This document shows positions 37,204 to 49,200 of a stretch of 64,000 nucleotides of DNA, piece after piece; the first letter of the stretch is position 1; every line of letters begins with the position of its first letter. Below the pieces are notes generated by a model. The model had not been told where the DNA came from. It did not search any database and saw nothing but the letters and a program-made list of their open reading frames with translations. Source of the DNA: Sphagnum magellanicum (Eukaryota > Streptophyta > Sphagnopsida > Sphagnales > Sphagnaceae). The stretch lies in NCBI GenBank assembly GCA_021904315.1, contig CM038915.1, forward strand, positions 12,834,001-12,898,000. Direction: 5' to 3'. Position numbers and translations under genes: made by a program.

Positions 37204-39439
37204 GGTGTTACGAAAGGGGTGTTTTGGGCAATTGACTTTTTAGAATTTTTTTTCCTTCATATTTTTTGCACGTGTGTTTTTTTATGTCACCTTTTGGCAA
37301 AAAATCACCAAAAACAAACCCTAGTTGGTTCTCAAAAACAACTAAAACATTTGCATAATGACATCATCAATGAAAACCATACCTCCATAAATGAAGTTGA
37401 ATTCATGTTAAATAGAAATATATATATTACAAGATAATGTGGTCTTCCATACACAAAAATTGAAACTCATGACCAATGTTTATTTTTTCAAATTCTTCAA
37501 GTAGGTGCATTGGTTAAGATCCTCAGTGTTAATTAGTAGTAAATGGCAACTATCTTGGTGGGCTAATAAATCTTTTTGGAATCCTACCTAGTTTTGGCAA
37601 CCTATAAGAACACATTATCTAAATTTGGCAACTTTTAAGTTTTTTTTGTCAAGATATGGCAAAAAAAAAATTTAATCTCAAAAATCCCTTTGTTGGATTT
37701 GCTAGCCCCCCTTTTTTTTTTGTTGGTCACTGGGCTACAAAAATTTGCCCAAAAAAAACACTATTCATGACACATGTGAAGTAAACTTCATGGTTTCCTC
37801 CATTACAATGTACAATATGTGGTGTTTATTCTTGCATGTATTACATTAAAATGATTATTCAACATTGAATAATGGCACATAATAAATCCAATGATTTGTT
37901 TTTCAATTTTTTGATGTTATATCATTAGTTAACAACCCAAGAGAAATTTAATATAAAATGATGACATACTTTTAGGCCTTTTCAAATATTTTTAAAAATA
38001 TTTTTGAAAAGCTACAAATCTAAAATTAAAGTCCAAAAGTGGCGAATTTTTAATTTAAAAAAATTCAAATAAAAGGAATATTATAACAAAATATTCTTTT
38101 CATATTTTATCTTTCACATTTCGACAAAAATTTACACAATTATTATTTTTGGATCATATTTGTGTTACATGTGCCATTATCTATCAAATTGTCATTTCAA
38201 TATAATATATGTCACAATAAACACCAAATATTGTACATTGTAATGGATGAACCACAAACTTTATCTCACACTTCATGAGCCTTGACCTTTTGTGTGAGAA
38301 AACCCAAATTCTCTTGTACTGATAGCACATAATAGAGTAGAGATATATGTACTTTAGTGGTTTGCTTTGTTTTACCAAAACAACAACAACAAAACCTCTT
38401 AGAAGTTTTGTAATGTAACTAGAGGGCATGTTAATATAGTACGCAATTATTCCTCAGCCTAGTGTGCAGGTGTGAGCAGATGTTCTATTCTCATGTCAGG
38501 CTTAATGAGGGGAAAAAAAGCACATCAATTTGAAAGTTGCATCCATTTTTACACTGTGTAAAACCTGTGGGTGAGAGCATTATCAAAATGGGGCTTGTGC
38601 TTGGTTCTTGCCTTGTGTGCCCTTATCCAGTAATGCCCTTGCCCTTGGGCTTTACCCTACACTTTTCTCCTAGCGACCCATCTTCACCACTTCATGAAAC
38701 CCTAGTGAAAATTTGAACTTATTTTTTCTTGAGTGGTTCTATATTTAAAAAATATTTACCATAGACTTTCTTCAGCAATGAACTTGGATCGCTTACACCA
38801 ATTTTATTTTATTTCAGAATCAGAAGATTTCAGTTCTAACTGAATAAACCATGGATGATGCCTATTGGTGTTGAATTCCACATAATCTGTTGATACGGTT
38901 GCATGGTATGAATAACAAGTACTATCAGAAATCACATAAAACTCAGATCCTTCAGTCTGCCATTTCCGCACAGAATTATTTGCACATTGCTCAGACATTC
39001 GGATCACTTTTTAGCCAGTCCCATGTTACTCATTCATTCCATATATAAGAGACTTTAGAACATTTCTTCCCACCAGCTTTACTTTCAAAGCTTCAAATAC
39101 TATGGAACATGCTAAAACCGTGGATGATGTGGAAGTTTCAATTTGATGGCACGTTTGGATCAAATCAATGGTGGTTAGTGTGATTGAGTGAGTCATTCAG
39201 CAAAATAAATGTGTATAGTACACTATCGTCACTCCAGCAAGGTCAATTCTAATTGGCTTGCATGCTAATTTTAGGGTTAAATCCAGTGTTGGCCATTTAT
39301 TGAGTTTTGACTTGGTTATCAACCCATGTGTATTGGTAACTTACTGTTTAAAAATCATATGTGTGTTTAGTGTTCAATGTGTTGGATGATATTCATGGCA
39401 AAACAATTCGGTGACAAATCAACAGTTTTCAGTGTGGTA
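37204..39439. other. Spacer, no gene recognised
   Basis: AT-rich sequence with A/T homopolymers. The only sizeable ORFs (for example 38,184-38,429 and 38,804-39,007, both minus) show no domain motif, splice context or composition bias that would support a gene. Confidence 0.4.
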
Positions 39440-39840
39440 GAGCGTGCCCAATGGCAGTAGTAAAATGTCCTTGTATAGTACTTTTTGGATGAAGGTTTGC
39501 AGAAAAAACACTAGGAAACTCCTTGTGGCCTAGAAAAGTGCACATATAACCAGCAGGGCCCTCCTAGAGCGCCAGTAGCAGCAATAAATGATTGTTTCTC
39601 ATTGGCCAACTACAATGATTGGCGTAGGTGGTGAAGAGATAAATAGTCTGGCACTTCATGCAGTCCATTTTTCAGCTTCATGGGTGGGGGGATTGGGGAG
39701 AAGCTACAGAGGGCACACTGGATGTGCTAAATACTGATAGAGGGTTGCGTTGGGCATGCTATTATATGCGCAAACTGAGTTTCACATTTCATCCAAAACA
39801 TAGTCTACATGCCATTTTACTGCTGTGGGTGGGGATGCTC
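39440..39840. mobile_element. MITE, member 1 of a tandem pair
   Basis: The 401-bp element has inverted ends GAGCGTGCCCA and TGGGGATGCTC, flanked by TA on both sides. Its subterminal words (AGTAGTAAAATG near the left, CATTTTACTGCTG near the right) are inverted as well, and TTGGATGAA-like words follow at both ends. It contains no ORF with a domain. The ends match those of the neighbouring 317-bp element, so both belong to one family. Confidence 0.6.
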
Positions 39841-39872
39841 TAGAACTCCTAGATTTACTACTGCATGAGTTA

Positions 39873-40189
39873 GAGCATCTCCACAGAAGAGTAGTTAAAA
39901 TGGTCTCTTCATCTCTATACTAAGTGTTGGATGAAATAGGCAATCAACGAGTGCAATACCCCTTTTGGGCTGGCAAACATACACAAGTTATTGTGACCAC
40001 CAAAAGGGTTGCAAAAAAGAATTGACTTAAAAAAATTTGGCTAACACTAATGATTGGCCCTAAGTGGAGAGATTTAAATTGCCTCTCACTTTATGCAGTC
40101 CAATTTTGTATGTTAACCGGTGGGGAAGGGGGGATTGGAAACACTAGGTATATTAAAGGCCATTTTTCTGCTATGCAGTGGAGATGCTC
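39873..40189. mobile_element. PIF/Harbinger-type MITE, member 2
   Basis: The 317-bp element has perfect 12-bp terminal inverted repeats (GAGCATCTCCAC / GTGGAGATGCTC). The flanking TTA duplication is at 39,870-39,872 and 40,190-40,192. TTA target sites with GAGCATCTCC-type ends are typical of plant Harbinger-derived MITEs. It is noncoding and lies only 32 bp from member 1. Confidence 0.8.
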
Positions 40190-43100
40190 TTAGAAAAGAC
40201 CATTCTCCATTTAATGGTAGGGATGGAGGAACATAGTGTAGTGAGGCAAATAATCTGGTGGGTCGGTAGCAAAGTGTATAATACCCTGAAAGTCACTTTG
40301 TCAACATGCAACCAATGCCATTATCTAATCTCTTTCCAAACTTTGCTGAGTTGGGTGATGAAATGCATGCAAAATTCACTCAAATATGCTTAAAGCATGA
40401 ACATGGGTAGGGTGTACACTACTTTGTTCGGTTTCTGAAGTCAGACACAAAACTACAAACTTGCCACGGTTTCTAAGAAGGAAACTGCAGGTTTTATCTC
40501 TCTCACTCTTTCTCTCCCCAGCCTCTCCCAGAACAAGATGTTGTTAGGCAAACTTAGTGCCATAGATTGGATTCTACATGTGTGTAGCTCTTGATTCAGA
40601 AGAGACAAAAGTCTGCACATCGGGATAAGCTGGAAGGATTGTCATGTAGATCATAAAATCTTTTTTAGTCATGGAACCCACGTAACCTAGGCAGAAGTGC
40701 ATGCTGCTCTCTAGTCTCAAATCCTGCTTTTCAAATGGTTTCTAGTCGGATGCACTCAGTGCATGCCACTTTGCAAATAAAGGGGTCGACCAAATCTTCC
40801 AAGAATTTTATGATGCATTTTGTTTATCATTGCAAATGAAACAATAACTTGCACACTATTTTGGATGTGGTCAACATGTGAACACCCATCAAAGTTGAAC
40901 ACCCACTATGTGCCCCACACTTCATGCCCCTCACATTAGACTAGGCCAAAATAGGTGACGAAACACTCAACCAATGAGGAATTCCAGCGTACACCCAATA
41001 GACCCAAAAAAAATTCTTTCTTTTGGGGAAGTGTTGGGAGGGGGGGGGGGGGAGAGGGTGTGTCCTGTCCTCTTGAAACCTATATACATGGGCCAATATT
41101 TGGACTTACATGATTCGGTGTTTGGAATGAATATTCCTACACTGGGGTCTCCAAAGTTTCAGAGCTTTTTGGGGATGGGCCAATGAAAGAGGCTCATTGC
41201 AAAAAAAATTACAAAAATCTGAAGTTGGGGGACACCCCCAACTAATCAATCTGGATCACACTACCATCACAACTACTTAATGTGGTGGATCTATTCTAAA
41301 GACACCAATCATGGCTATAATTTCATGATGGGTTCTTTTGGTATTTCATGAAGATAACTTGCGCACAATTTTGGATGTTGTAGACACCAATGTTGGGCAG
41401 TTCATTACTTTTATGAAGAACCTCTCAAATGTTTAGATCCTAAAAAATAAATTAGAATGGATCTGGTTCCACACATAAATGTAGTTGGGAATTGTAGTTG
41501 GGAATGTGGTTTTGGGTCCAGTTCTTCAGAAAAATAAAAGTCTGGTTTTGGTTCTAGTTTTGAAAGTCAGAAACCCTAATCAGGTCTAGTTCTAGGTAAC
41601 CTGCCCTAGAACCAACAGTTAACTGCTGGTTAACCCCCAATTATTTTCCTTTTTATAAAAAAAATTGTTTGGATTCTAGTTGTGGAATTGGATTTCAAAA
41701 CTGAACCCAGTTCAAGTTTGGTTTTCACTAATCATATAACTGGAACCAGCAATTCTAACCTGCCAAACTGGGTAAACACCCGACATTGGTAGACACTAGA
41801 CACCTCCAGTTAGAGGCTCACATATAGGGTGTGAGTGGATCTGCTCTAAAGTCACCAGTTCTGTCTAGAATCTCATGATGGATGGATTAGTTTAGCATGT
41901 CAAGGAAATATCTTGCACACTATTTGGAATGTGGTAGACATTGGAAGAGGCCCACATATGGATGGATCTGTGGATGGATGGATCTGCTCTAAAGACATCC
42001 CTTCAGATGTGAAACACTTTCCCCTTGTTGAAAAGCTGGACTAACATCTACACACAATGCAGCACTTTGGAGGGCCAGCCAATTCCCATTTCAAACCCCA
42101 TGTGACAAAAAGAAATCCAAGCATAAAATTCCAAGCTCAATTGCAAGGGCTGCTGCTTTTTAAGCATGGAGAAAAACCACCACATGGAGCCAAAAAGATG
42201 AGAAAAAAAAATGATGTCTCAAATTCTTTTTGTACAAGTCTATCCACAAAAATCTGGGAACATTTTTTTTAATTTCCAAAAAACCAAATAATTCTAATTT
42301 TGGGAATAAAGAAAGAAATTGCATGCCAAAATAGGTTCCAGCCCTTCAACCCTAAACCATGTCAGCTCACTCAGTACTAAATAGCACCATGCAAGTAGCT
42401 AGTAGCTACATGATGGTTGCTCTGCATCATGCTGCATGATCATGTACACTATGTCTTAGTGGACAACCACAACCAAAAAGAAGAATGACACTAGGTATCC
42501 CAACCAAGGATGCCAACCACATGCAATTGACTATCCTATCTCTTTGACCTAAGTAGGGCTAGTGTTCCTCTTCCTAGCCCCTAAAGGTGGGGGCAGCCAA
42601 ATTTATTTTGGATGCAGGCCAAACTTTGACCTGCCATTTTGGGCAGCTCCTCCTCATTTTAGGCAGTTTCCCAGCTGGGAAAAAAAATTGTCACTAGGCT
42701 TAAAGTATCAGGTAATTGGCCCTACCCAAAGGCTTGGCAAAGCCTTGGTGGAAAGTGTCTTGACTTACACAAGTGGCTTCAAGTTCAGTAGCCCCAAAAA
42801 GGAATATTCTGTCACAATATTCTTTTTTTGGGGGGGGAGGGGGAAAATATCATGAAAAAAAAAAAGGAGTTATTTTGGATCAATTTTGTTAGATGTTTAT
42901 TTTGGATGTTTGAAGTGTGAGAAAGAGGTAAGAATAATGGTAAATGAGATGGAGGTTCATGGATTTAATAATATCCGCAACTAGTTTTGGGCACAAGTCC
43001 TAGTCATTAGGCTCTTGGCTTGATGTTTTCAGCACAACCAAAAATTTCTAGTTATGAGTGCTTGTGTAAGTGTGTGTGGCATCATAAGTTAAGTATAACA

Positions 43101-43671
43101 TTGGGTACTCTCAGTCACTTGCAAAGGCATTGAATTGACTGTTCACGTCATTACCAATGACACCAAGCAGCCCAAATGAATGAACAACCATCCATACACC
43201 ATGTGGATGGATGGTGGGTAAGTGGGTGGATGAAAAATAAACCATGATCATCTCAAAGAGGTGGCCTTTTGACACATCAGTTCATGCTATAGCTTTTTAC
43301 ACTTACAATCGATAAGTTAATAAAATGAGACATACTAGCTTGGATGTAAGTTCATACGGCAATTAATGGTTGCCCATCCATCCTTTGTGCCATAGGTACC
43401 AAGGAGCACAACACCACTTGATATGACTAGTGTCTGATACTGTAGCCATCAATGACCATTGCCTTACAATAGTGGCCCTAACAACTTGTAGGTACTTGGT
43501 ACCTACAACCCAATCTCCTTGACTAACCCACCATGAATGATGTAAAAAACTTCAATGCAGCTGAGCTGGGCATTACCCATTTCAAATGCCCATGGTACCT
43601 ATGGCACAAACCCAGGTTAATAACTGACTATCCCAAGATACTAGACCAACAATGGTCATATATACAATCGT
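40190..43671. repeat. Spacer with short dispersed duplications
   Basis: The phrase ACTTGCACACTATTTTGGAT occurs near 40,849, as a variant near 41,353 and again near 41,910. The last two are preceded by related text (GGATCTRYTCTAAAG...CATGATGG), indicating duplicated segments of about 100-120 bp. A 13-G run sits at 41,040-41,052 and another G-rich run at 42,828-42,843. No gene was recognised; ORFs such as 42,562-42,855 are low-complexity products. Confidence 0.5.
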
Positions 43672-43687
43672 CTTACACTAGTGTAAG
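43672..43687. repeat. Perfect 16-bp palindrome
   Basis: CTTACACTAGTGTAAG reads the same on both strands. The motif half GTGTAAG reappears at about 43,744, just before the hairpin at 43,749. Confidence 0.9.
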
Positions 43688-43748
43688 ATGTGACAATAGG
43701 CCCACTTCGAGAAGCAAAACCATATTATGCCATACTGACCATAGTGTA

Positions 43749-43845
43749 AGGTAACTCCCGGGGTGTTCCTGAAATAACTGCCACTGAGGGGCAGGAGTCG
43801 AAGGGCAGTTATTTTGAAAACTCCTCGCTCCGAGGGAGTTCCGTG
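43749..43845. repeat. GC-rich foldback / hairpin
   Basis: Two imperfectly inverted arms of about 35 bp can pair. GAAATAACTGCC pairs with GGCAGTTATTTT, and the outer words AACTCCC and GGGAGTT also pair, around a loop of about 20 bases (ACTGAGGGGCAGGAGTCGAA). The block is GC- and CpG-richer than its surroundings. It could be a very short foldback transposon end or a transcribed hairpin; there is no evidence of expression. Confidence 0.6.
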
Positions 43846-44059
43846 GCGTAAAATACAGGTACCCAGTTAAAGCACACTCGACAGATGGATGACAATCCAC
43901 GTAACGGGTGATGATTTTGTGAAATGCCCAACAATTTACGGAAACTCAGAAATTCCATTTTTAACACCCATTACTTGTAGTGTTAAAAAGTTGGGTCAGT
44001 GCTTTACTTTATGATAGTAAATTACTAAACCCTAATACACTTATGCAACGGTATTCTTG

Positions 44060-44250
44060 TCCCATAGCTAACTACATGGTGGTTAGTTAGCTATGTCCTA
44101 AGTACTAACCATCCACATGCATCTATGTACCTAGTAGCCACCAAATGCTTTACCTACTTGGGTGCCTACAGAGGAACCACTTACATTCCCTACATGCTTA
44201 CCTTCAGAACCTACCCACTTGCATAGTAAGTTACCTGGGTAAGGAACTGG
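44060..44250. repeat. Dispersed repeat, copy 2
   Basis: Same family and orientation as 12,857-13,010. Shared words include ATAGCTAAC, CCACATGCAT, CTAGTAGCC and AACCACTTACATT. This copy carries an internal inverted ATAGCTAACTA / TAGTTAGCTAT stretch lacking in copy 1. Confidence 0.55.
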
Positions 44251-45263
44251 GTTTAGACACATCCTGCAAGCATCAGACACAGCAAATTTTACTACTATTG
44301 GTGTAGATTCCAGTTTGTGAACAAAAGAGTGTTGAAATAGACTCTCCAGTCCTGTGTATCTGGACCCTCTGCATCTTGTAGGCTCTGGCTTGGGTATGAT
44401 TCCTTCTCTCTCCTGCAAGCCATGAATCAGCTACCACTACTGAAACAAGAGAACAAACAGGAGGACCACTAGCCTGCAAAAAGCCTTCTAATACTAGTGA
44501 AACAAATGGAAACAGGACAAAGTTACAAGTTCTACCTAAAAAGTCTGCACTCCCTGTTGCACTCTGCGACAGAATTTGTCTTCCTGGGCTCATTGACAAA
44601 ATCACACAGTAGTGGTTCACAACAAGGTTTGTTCCTGCTTCATCTGTAGTCTGCAGTGTGCACCACCTCCCTCAAATTCCCTAACATGAGTCCTTTGTTT
44701 ACAATCCCTGGATTCTTTTGTCCACCTCAAAAGTTTTGAGATGTATCTAACTCAGTGTCCATAATACCCTGTCAGAAGTTTAATATTTTGGGTTATTCTC
44801 ATCATTGCTCTTGAGAACATCTGCAAAACTGACTGATTGAAATCAAGAGCTTACATGGAAGCATACAATGGTCACTTCTGTTCCAACCCTGCCACTGGAG
44901 GAAACTTTATAACAATCTTTGATTAGAAATTGAGACATTGAGCAAAGGGCGCCTTTCATTCCAATGTGGGCCACGAAGCAACATTTCATGTGGTCCAAAA
45001 AATTAGTGAGGGAAGTTAGATCTTCTATGTACATGGTGAGCATCTGGACCAGAAAGATTGCATCCAAAGAATACAGGACCTCATCCTGCAGTAATAAACT
45101 CAACTCAAGCAGCCTTATAAGGAAAATGTACCCTTTCAGCAAACAGTTTTGATGGTGGGGGGTCTGTAAATTCCTATATTGATGAACATGTGTGCTTGAT
45201 TGATGGTCTCTGATATCTCAAAGACCCAAAAAAATGTGTAGGCAACTTTGAACCATGCCAAAG
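44251..45263. other. 3' flank of the YSL gene
   Basis: This non-AT-extreme DNA lies immediately downstream of the YSL stop codon and probably includes its 3' UTR. Minus-strand ORFs here (for example 44,843-45,142) have no recognisable domain. No polyadenylation site could be fixed by eye. Confidence 0.35.
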
Positions 45264-48200
45264 CTATCCACCACCAATAGCGTCTGTTGCCTTGACAAAC
45301 ATCATGCAAAGTGGTGGGTTGATTTTGGCCAATGAGAGAAGGGCTGAGGGGACACTCCAAATGCCATCCCCACAAATCAAGCCTGAGGCCACAGCAGGTG
45401 CATATACATCTGCCTGCTTTGAGAGCCTTTGCCAAAAGAACAAAATCACCGTCCCAATAAACATGTCAATCGCAAAGTATGCTCCAATGTAGAATGGAAT
45501 TGCCATCGCCATTGGAATTGGGATATAAGCTGCAACATTCTTTGGCACTACGTCTCGAGCAGTGTTGATCACAACAGCAGCAACCACAAAAATGTAGCAA
45601 AGCTCTACACAGTGTGGTGGCAAGGTCGAGAGGCCTTCCACACCAACAATAGCCATGGTTCGGAACAACACCCCGTAAGGTGCCTTGTACTCTCCTTCAG
45701 GATTTCCAACATCAAATGAAGTCCAAAACAACCAGAATGTCAGAGGTGCTATAATGCAGCCCATTACAGTCCCAACCAATTGGCTGATGAACATAGAGCG
45801 TGGCGATGACAAAGTAAGGTACCCTGTTCGGAAATCCTGCATCAAATCAGATGCTGTTGAGACAATCGACAGCATCACCCCACACCCTGCTAGTCCTGCC
45901 ATCACACCACCATTGCTCCCAGCCCACCCAGCAAACACAAATAGGCCTAGTTTCCCATAAGTTGTCCCAAGGCTCCAGTCTGTTAAGCCAGTTCCATAAG
46001 CATTGCAAAATGCAAGAATTGGGGCAAGAATGTAAGCTCCTAGGACATAGTACCACCTTAAAGCATGAAACATTCGAGGTACAACCATCATGGATACACA
46101 TGCAAGTGCCACATAGCCAGATACTGCAACCCACAGAGGCACCCCATCCTGAAGAAATACATCAGTGCACCGCTTCTCATCCTCTGAAAGATGCTCTGCC
46201 ACCTGCCCTGCAATCCACATATCAATTAGTTGTAGACTACGCCGTCAGTCTGCAGGAGTGGTGCAGAAGTTTAACCCTTTTATTTGTAGCAACAATAATA
46301 CTATAGAATTCAGGTTTCTATCACAACAAAGATGTTACAAGAAACACATTTGCAGAGTGGATAAAAACACCAACAATGGGTCAATCAGCCCTGCTTGGAA
46401 CCCTCCAACAAAAACCTGCAGTTTGTACTCAAGAGGGGAATTATGACACTGACATACCTGTGATGACAGGCAGTTGCCGATGGTTACGAGTTTGGGCATA
46501 TATAGTTTTAAGTGTGATGAATGATATCTTCAAAAAATTGTAGAGTCCATCTCCCAATACAAATGCAATTGCAATGAAGACCTGTAAACTCATTATACTC
46601 AGAATCCAATACTTGTTATACAACATTTCACTTAACTACAATTTATTGAAATGTCAAGAAGAGATATTTCTGTTGATGCATTCATGCAAATCTTCCCTGG
46701 CAAGTCATGATTCTGGCCACCAAAAAATTCTACTTGCTGACAATGATACTCAGGACTAGCACAGAATAAGTGTGATGCAATGTTCATTCCAAAGACAGTC
46801 AACATGTGGAGCTCACAGGGGTAGAATACAGACCTTGTAACCATAGAGACCTCCAAAGTTGCTACTTGGAAGGTTTGCTGGAAACCATTTTCCTTCTTGA
46901 GCAGCAACGAGAGGCCACATGATGCCCCATGAAACAATGGCACCCAACAGGACAGAGCAGTTCACAATGTGGGGGCATATCAGACCCACCCCCACATAAG
47001 TCATACTGAAATCAAAATAAAACCTGCCACCCAGAAGCAGTCATCTGTCAGCAAATCAATTAACAAGAGTTGTTTCTAACATGGCTCATCCTAATTGATT
47101 GCAGAACAGCAAGAACACTCAAGTTCTGCAAGAAAAGACAGAACCATTTCTGCTCATGTTCAACATGGTTATATGTTCAATTCACAGGGAGATATTGACC
47201 TAAGCAAAAGTGTGACTGGTTAATACACATATTAGCAAATCCTAAACCCTAAGCTCTAAACTCTTTGTAGAAAAAAACCAAACGATCCTGCAGTGGCAGC
47301 AAAGATTTACTCCAAAAGTCAGTAGGTTACAAACTCCATAAGATGCAATGAAAGGGCATGAAAGATGTAGTTAAGGTTACGTGTTAGCAAATGCCTTTAA
47401 CCCTAGAATGGGAAAGTTGTCAAAGCCACAATTGTCCCCAATTCCACTCCAGAACCACTTGAAGAGGCTCCAGACAAAGCTTCCACCAAAAAACCTGCCT
47501 AGGCATGCCACTTGCTTCCTGCACACAATTGCCACAACCCATTGTTAACTGTCAGCTTGTTACTCATATCTTGAGATCATTCATTCATGCACAAAAGTGG
47601 AACATATGCCTTCATTAGTGGAGCACATTCGATCAGTTGGCAGTCAACCAAATCACCTTGACCCATCAACTCTCAACAGAATCTGGAGCTTCCAAGACAC
47701 CCTGAAAACAGACATTTTGTTATCTTGGACAGGTCAATTTTCTCTTACTCCTTTGAAGTATCTATCTTCTACACCTGAATCTTGAGGGAAATTTGCTACT
47801 TACGAAGCAGTATCAGCACCCTCTGGTGTGTGGAAGCTGTTAATAAGAAGTGCAGTTGCTGTGCCACTAGGGTATGTCAGCTTGTACTTCAGTATCATGA
47901 TCTGTGCACAAATCCAAATTGATCTATTAAGAAAACAAGTGCATGTTGCTCAGCTTCCTGCATCATCCTACCCCACTAGCACATGGGCCAAAATCACATA
48001 CCACATATGAGAAAATGTAGCACTCGTTTCAAACCCTAAACCCTACACAAAACAAACTGGTCCATCATCTTCTTTCATTCTGAAGATTCTGGAGAAACAG
48101 AGTGAGAGTTAGCAAGCCGAAGAATTTCAGCATGACTACTACTACTAAAACCGTTTGAAAGTGATAATTCACAGTTGTAAAGTTTCTCATGGACGGTGTG

Positions 48201-48939
48201 TTGTGTGCTCCTGGAGCCTTACTTGGCGCAGTGGAACCACAGAGAAGATGCCTAGGAAACTGACAGTGAATAGAAAGGCAGTCATCCAGCCTAGCGAGGG
48301 ATCCTTTATATCCTCAATTCTGTTTCCTGGGTAGTCTGGCCCCAGCTTCTCATAGGTCTTCCCGTTCATCCCCAACAAATAGGACCCAAATCCTCCTGCA
48401 AAAGGCAAAAACGGGAGAGTCATTGAGCAGAAAAATCACCCATCTCCTCCTCTCTCTCAAAGAAAACAACTGCTGCTTAAATTAGGTCGAGAGCTTTTCC
48501 CAGCCAACAAAGAGGATATGGGTGAGAGAAAAAACGACAATTTACCACTGAAGGCAAGTCCCATGCAAGCGACGACACAGGTCTGGACGACTGTATTCTC
48601 CTGGCGAGTGAAGGGCTTGCTCCATATCCCGAGCTTGGACAGCAACAGGGTCCATGACTTGATGAAGAAGAAACCCAACAGACCCGCAGCGACATTGAGC
48701 GAAGGGATGATACCCACGGTGAGATTCAGCTTGTGGGTGATGAGGCTAAACACGCTACCTAACACTGCGCTCACCACCAAGCCCCGCACCGTAATCTGCT
48801 CCCACCAAGGAGGTACCGGCACGTTCTTGAAGGAATTCTCGCTGCTGAACTCATCCCCATCGTCCTTTAGTGACTCGATGGTATTGTCCACCCCTTCAAT
48901 GTCCGGCAAGAGCGTGTAATCCGCAACGTGAGCTTCCAT
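45264..48939 (-). CDS. YSL: Yellow Stripe-Like (YSL) metal-chelate transporter, OPT family
   Basis: Seven exons: 48,939-48,546, 48,395-48,223, 47,901-47,804, 47,518-47,381, 47,023-46,834, 46,581-46,458, 46,207-45,264. Every intron is GT-AG, the phases agree, and the model gives 686 codons plus TAG, close to the usual length (Arabidopsis YSL3 is about 675). The N-terminus is acidic and cytosolic, followed by [13 protein letters not shown] and many hydrophobic helices. YSL signatures in order are [20 protein letters not shown] (exon 3), [15 protein letters not shown] (exon 4), [14 protein letters not shown] and VSWGIMWPL (exon 5), GDGLYNF (exon 6), [20 protein letters not shown] and [11 protein letters not shown] (exon 7). 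YSL proteins cotransport protons with metal-nicotianamine complexes (Fe, Zn, Cu, Mn) across plasma or vacuolar membranes. The particular metal and membrane cannot be read from sequence. The gene looks intact and has a CpG-rich start. Confidence 0.93.
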
Positions 48940-49200
48940 TTTGCCGCACTAACACGGCTCTCAAGACCCCGCAACGTCGCGAACTCTCCGCGAGCGCTGT
49001 TCTGCACCCCGTTCGTTCGCATGCACGCATGCACGTCCGCCTGCCCGCCCGCCTGCCGTCATGACACCGTCACTGAGACGGCGTCGTCCCCAATGCAGAG
49101 CGGTGACGACGGACGGTGCTCACTGCTGTTCACCACTAGTGAACTAAGAATTAACTCTTCTTCTTTTGTGCGGGGGTTTAGGGCCACTTTTGTGGCTGTG
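48940..49200 (-). promoter_or_regulatory. CpG-rich 5' flank of YSL
   Basis: About 200 bp upstream of the YSL start are far richer in CG dinucleotides than the rest of the window (GCGAACTCTCCGCGAGCGC, GCATGCACGCATGCACG). This points to an unmethylated promoter/5' UTR island in otherwise CpG-depleted DNA. No TATA box or iron-response element was assigned. Confidence 0.5.

Noticed and set aside
46165..46446. Plus-strand ORFs overlapping the YSL locus (45,292-46,446; 48,518-49,209)
   Set aside because: They are antisense shadows of YSL exons; splice phases and family motifs all lie on the minus strand.
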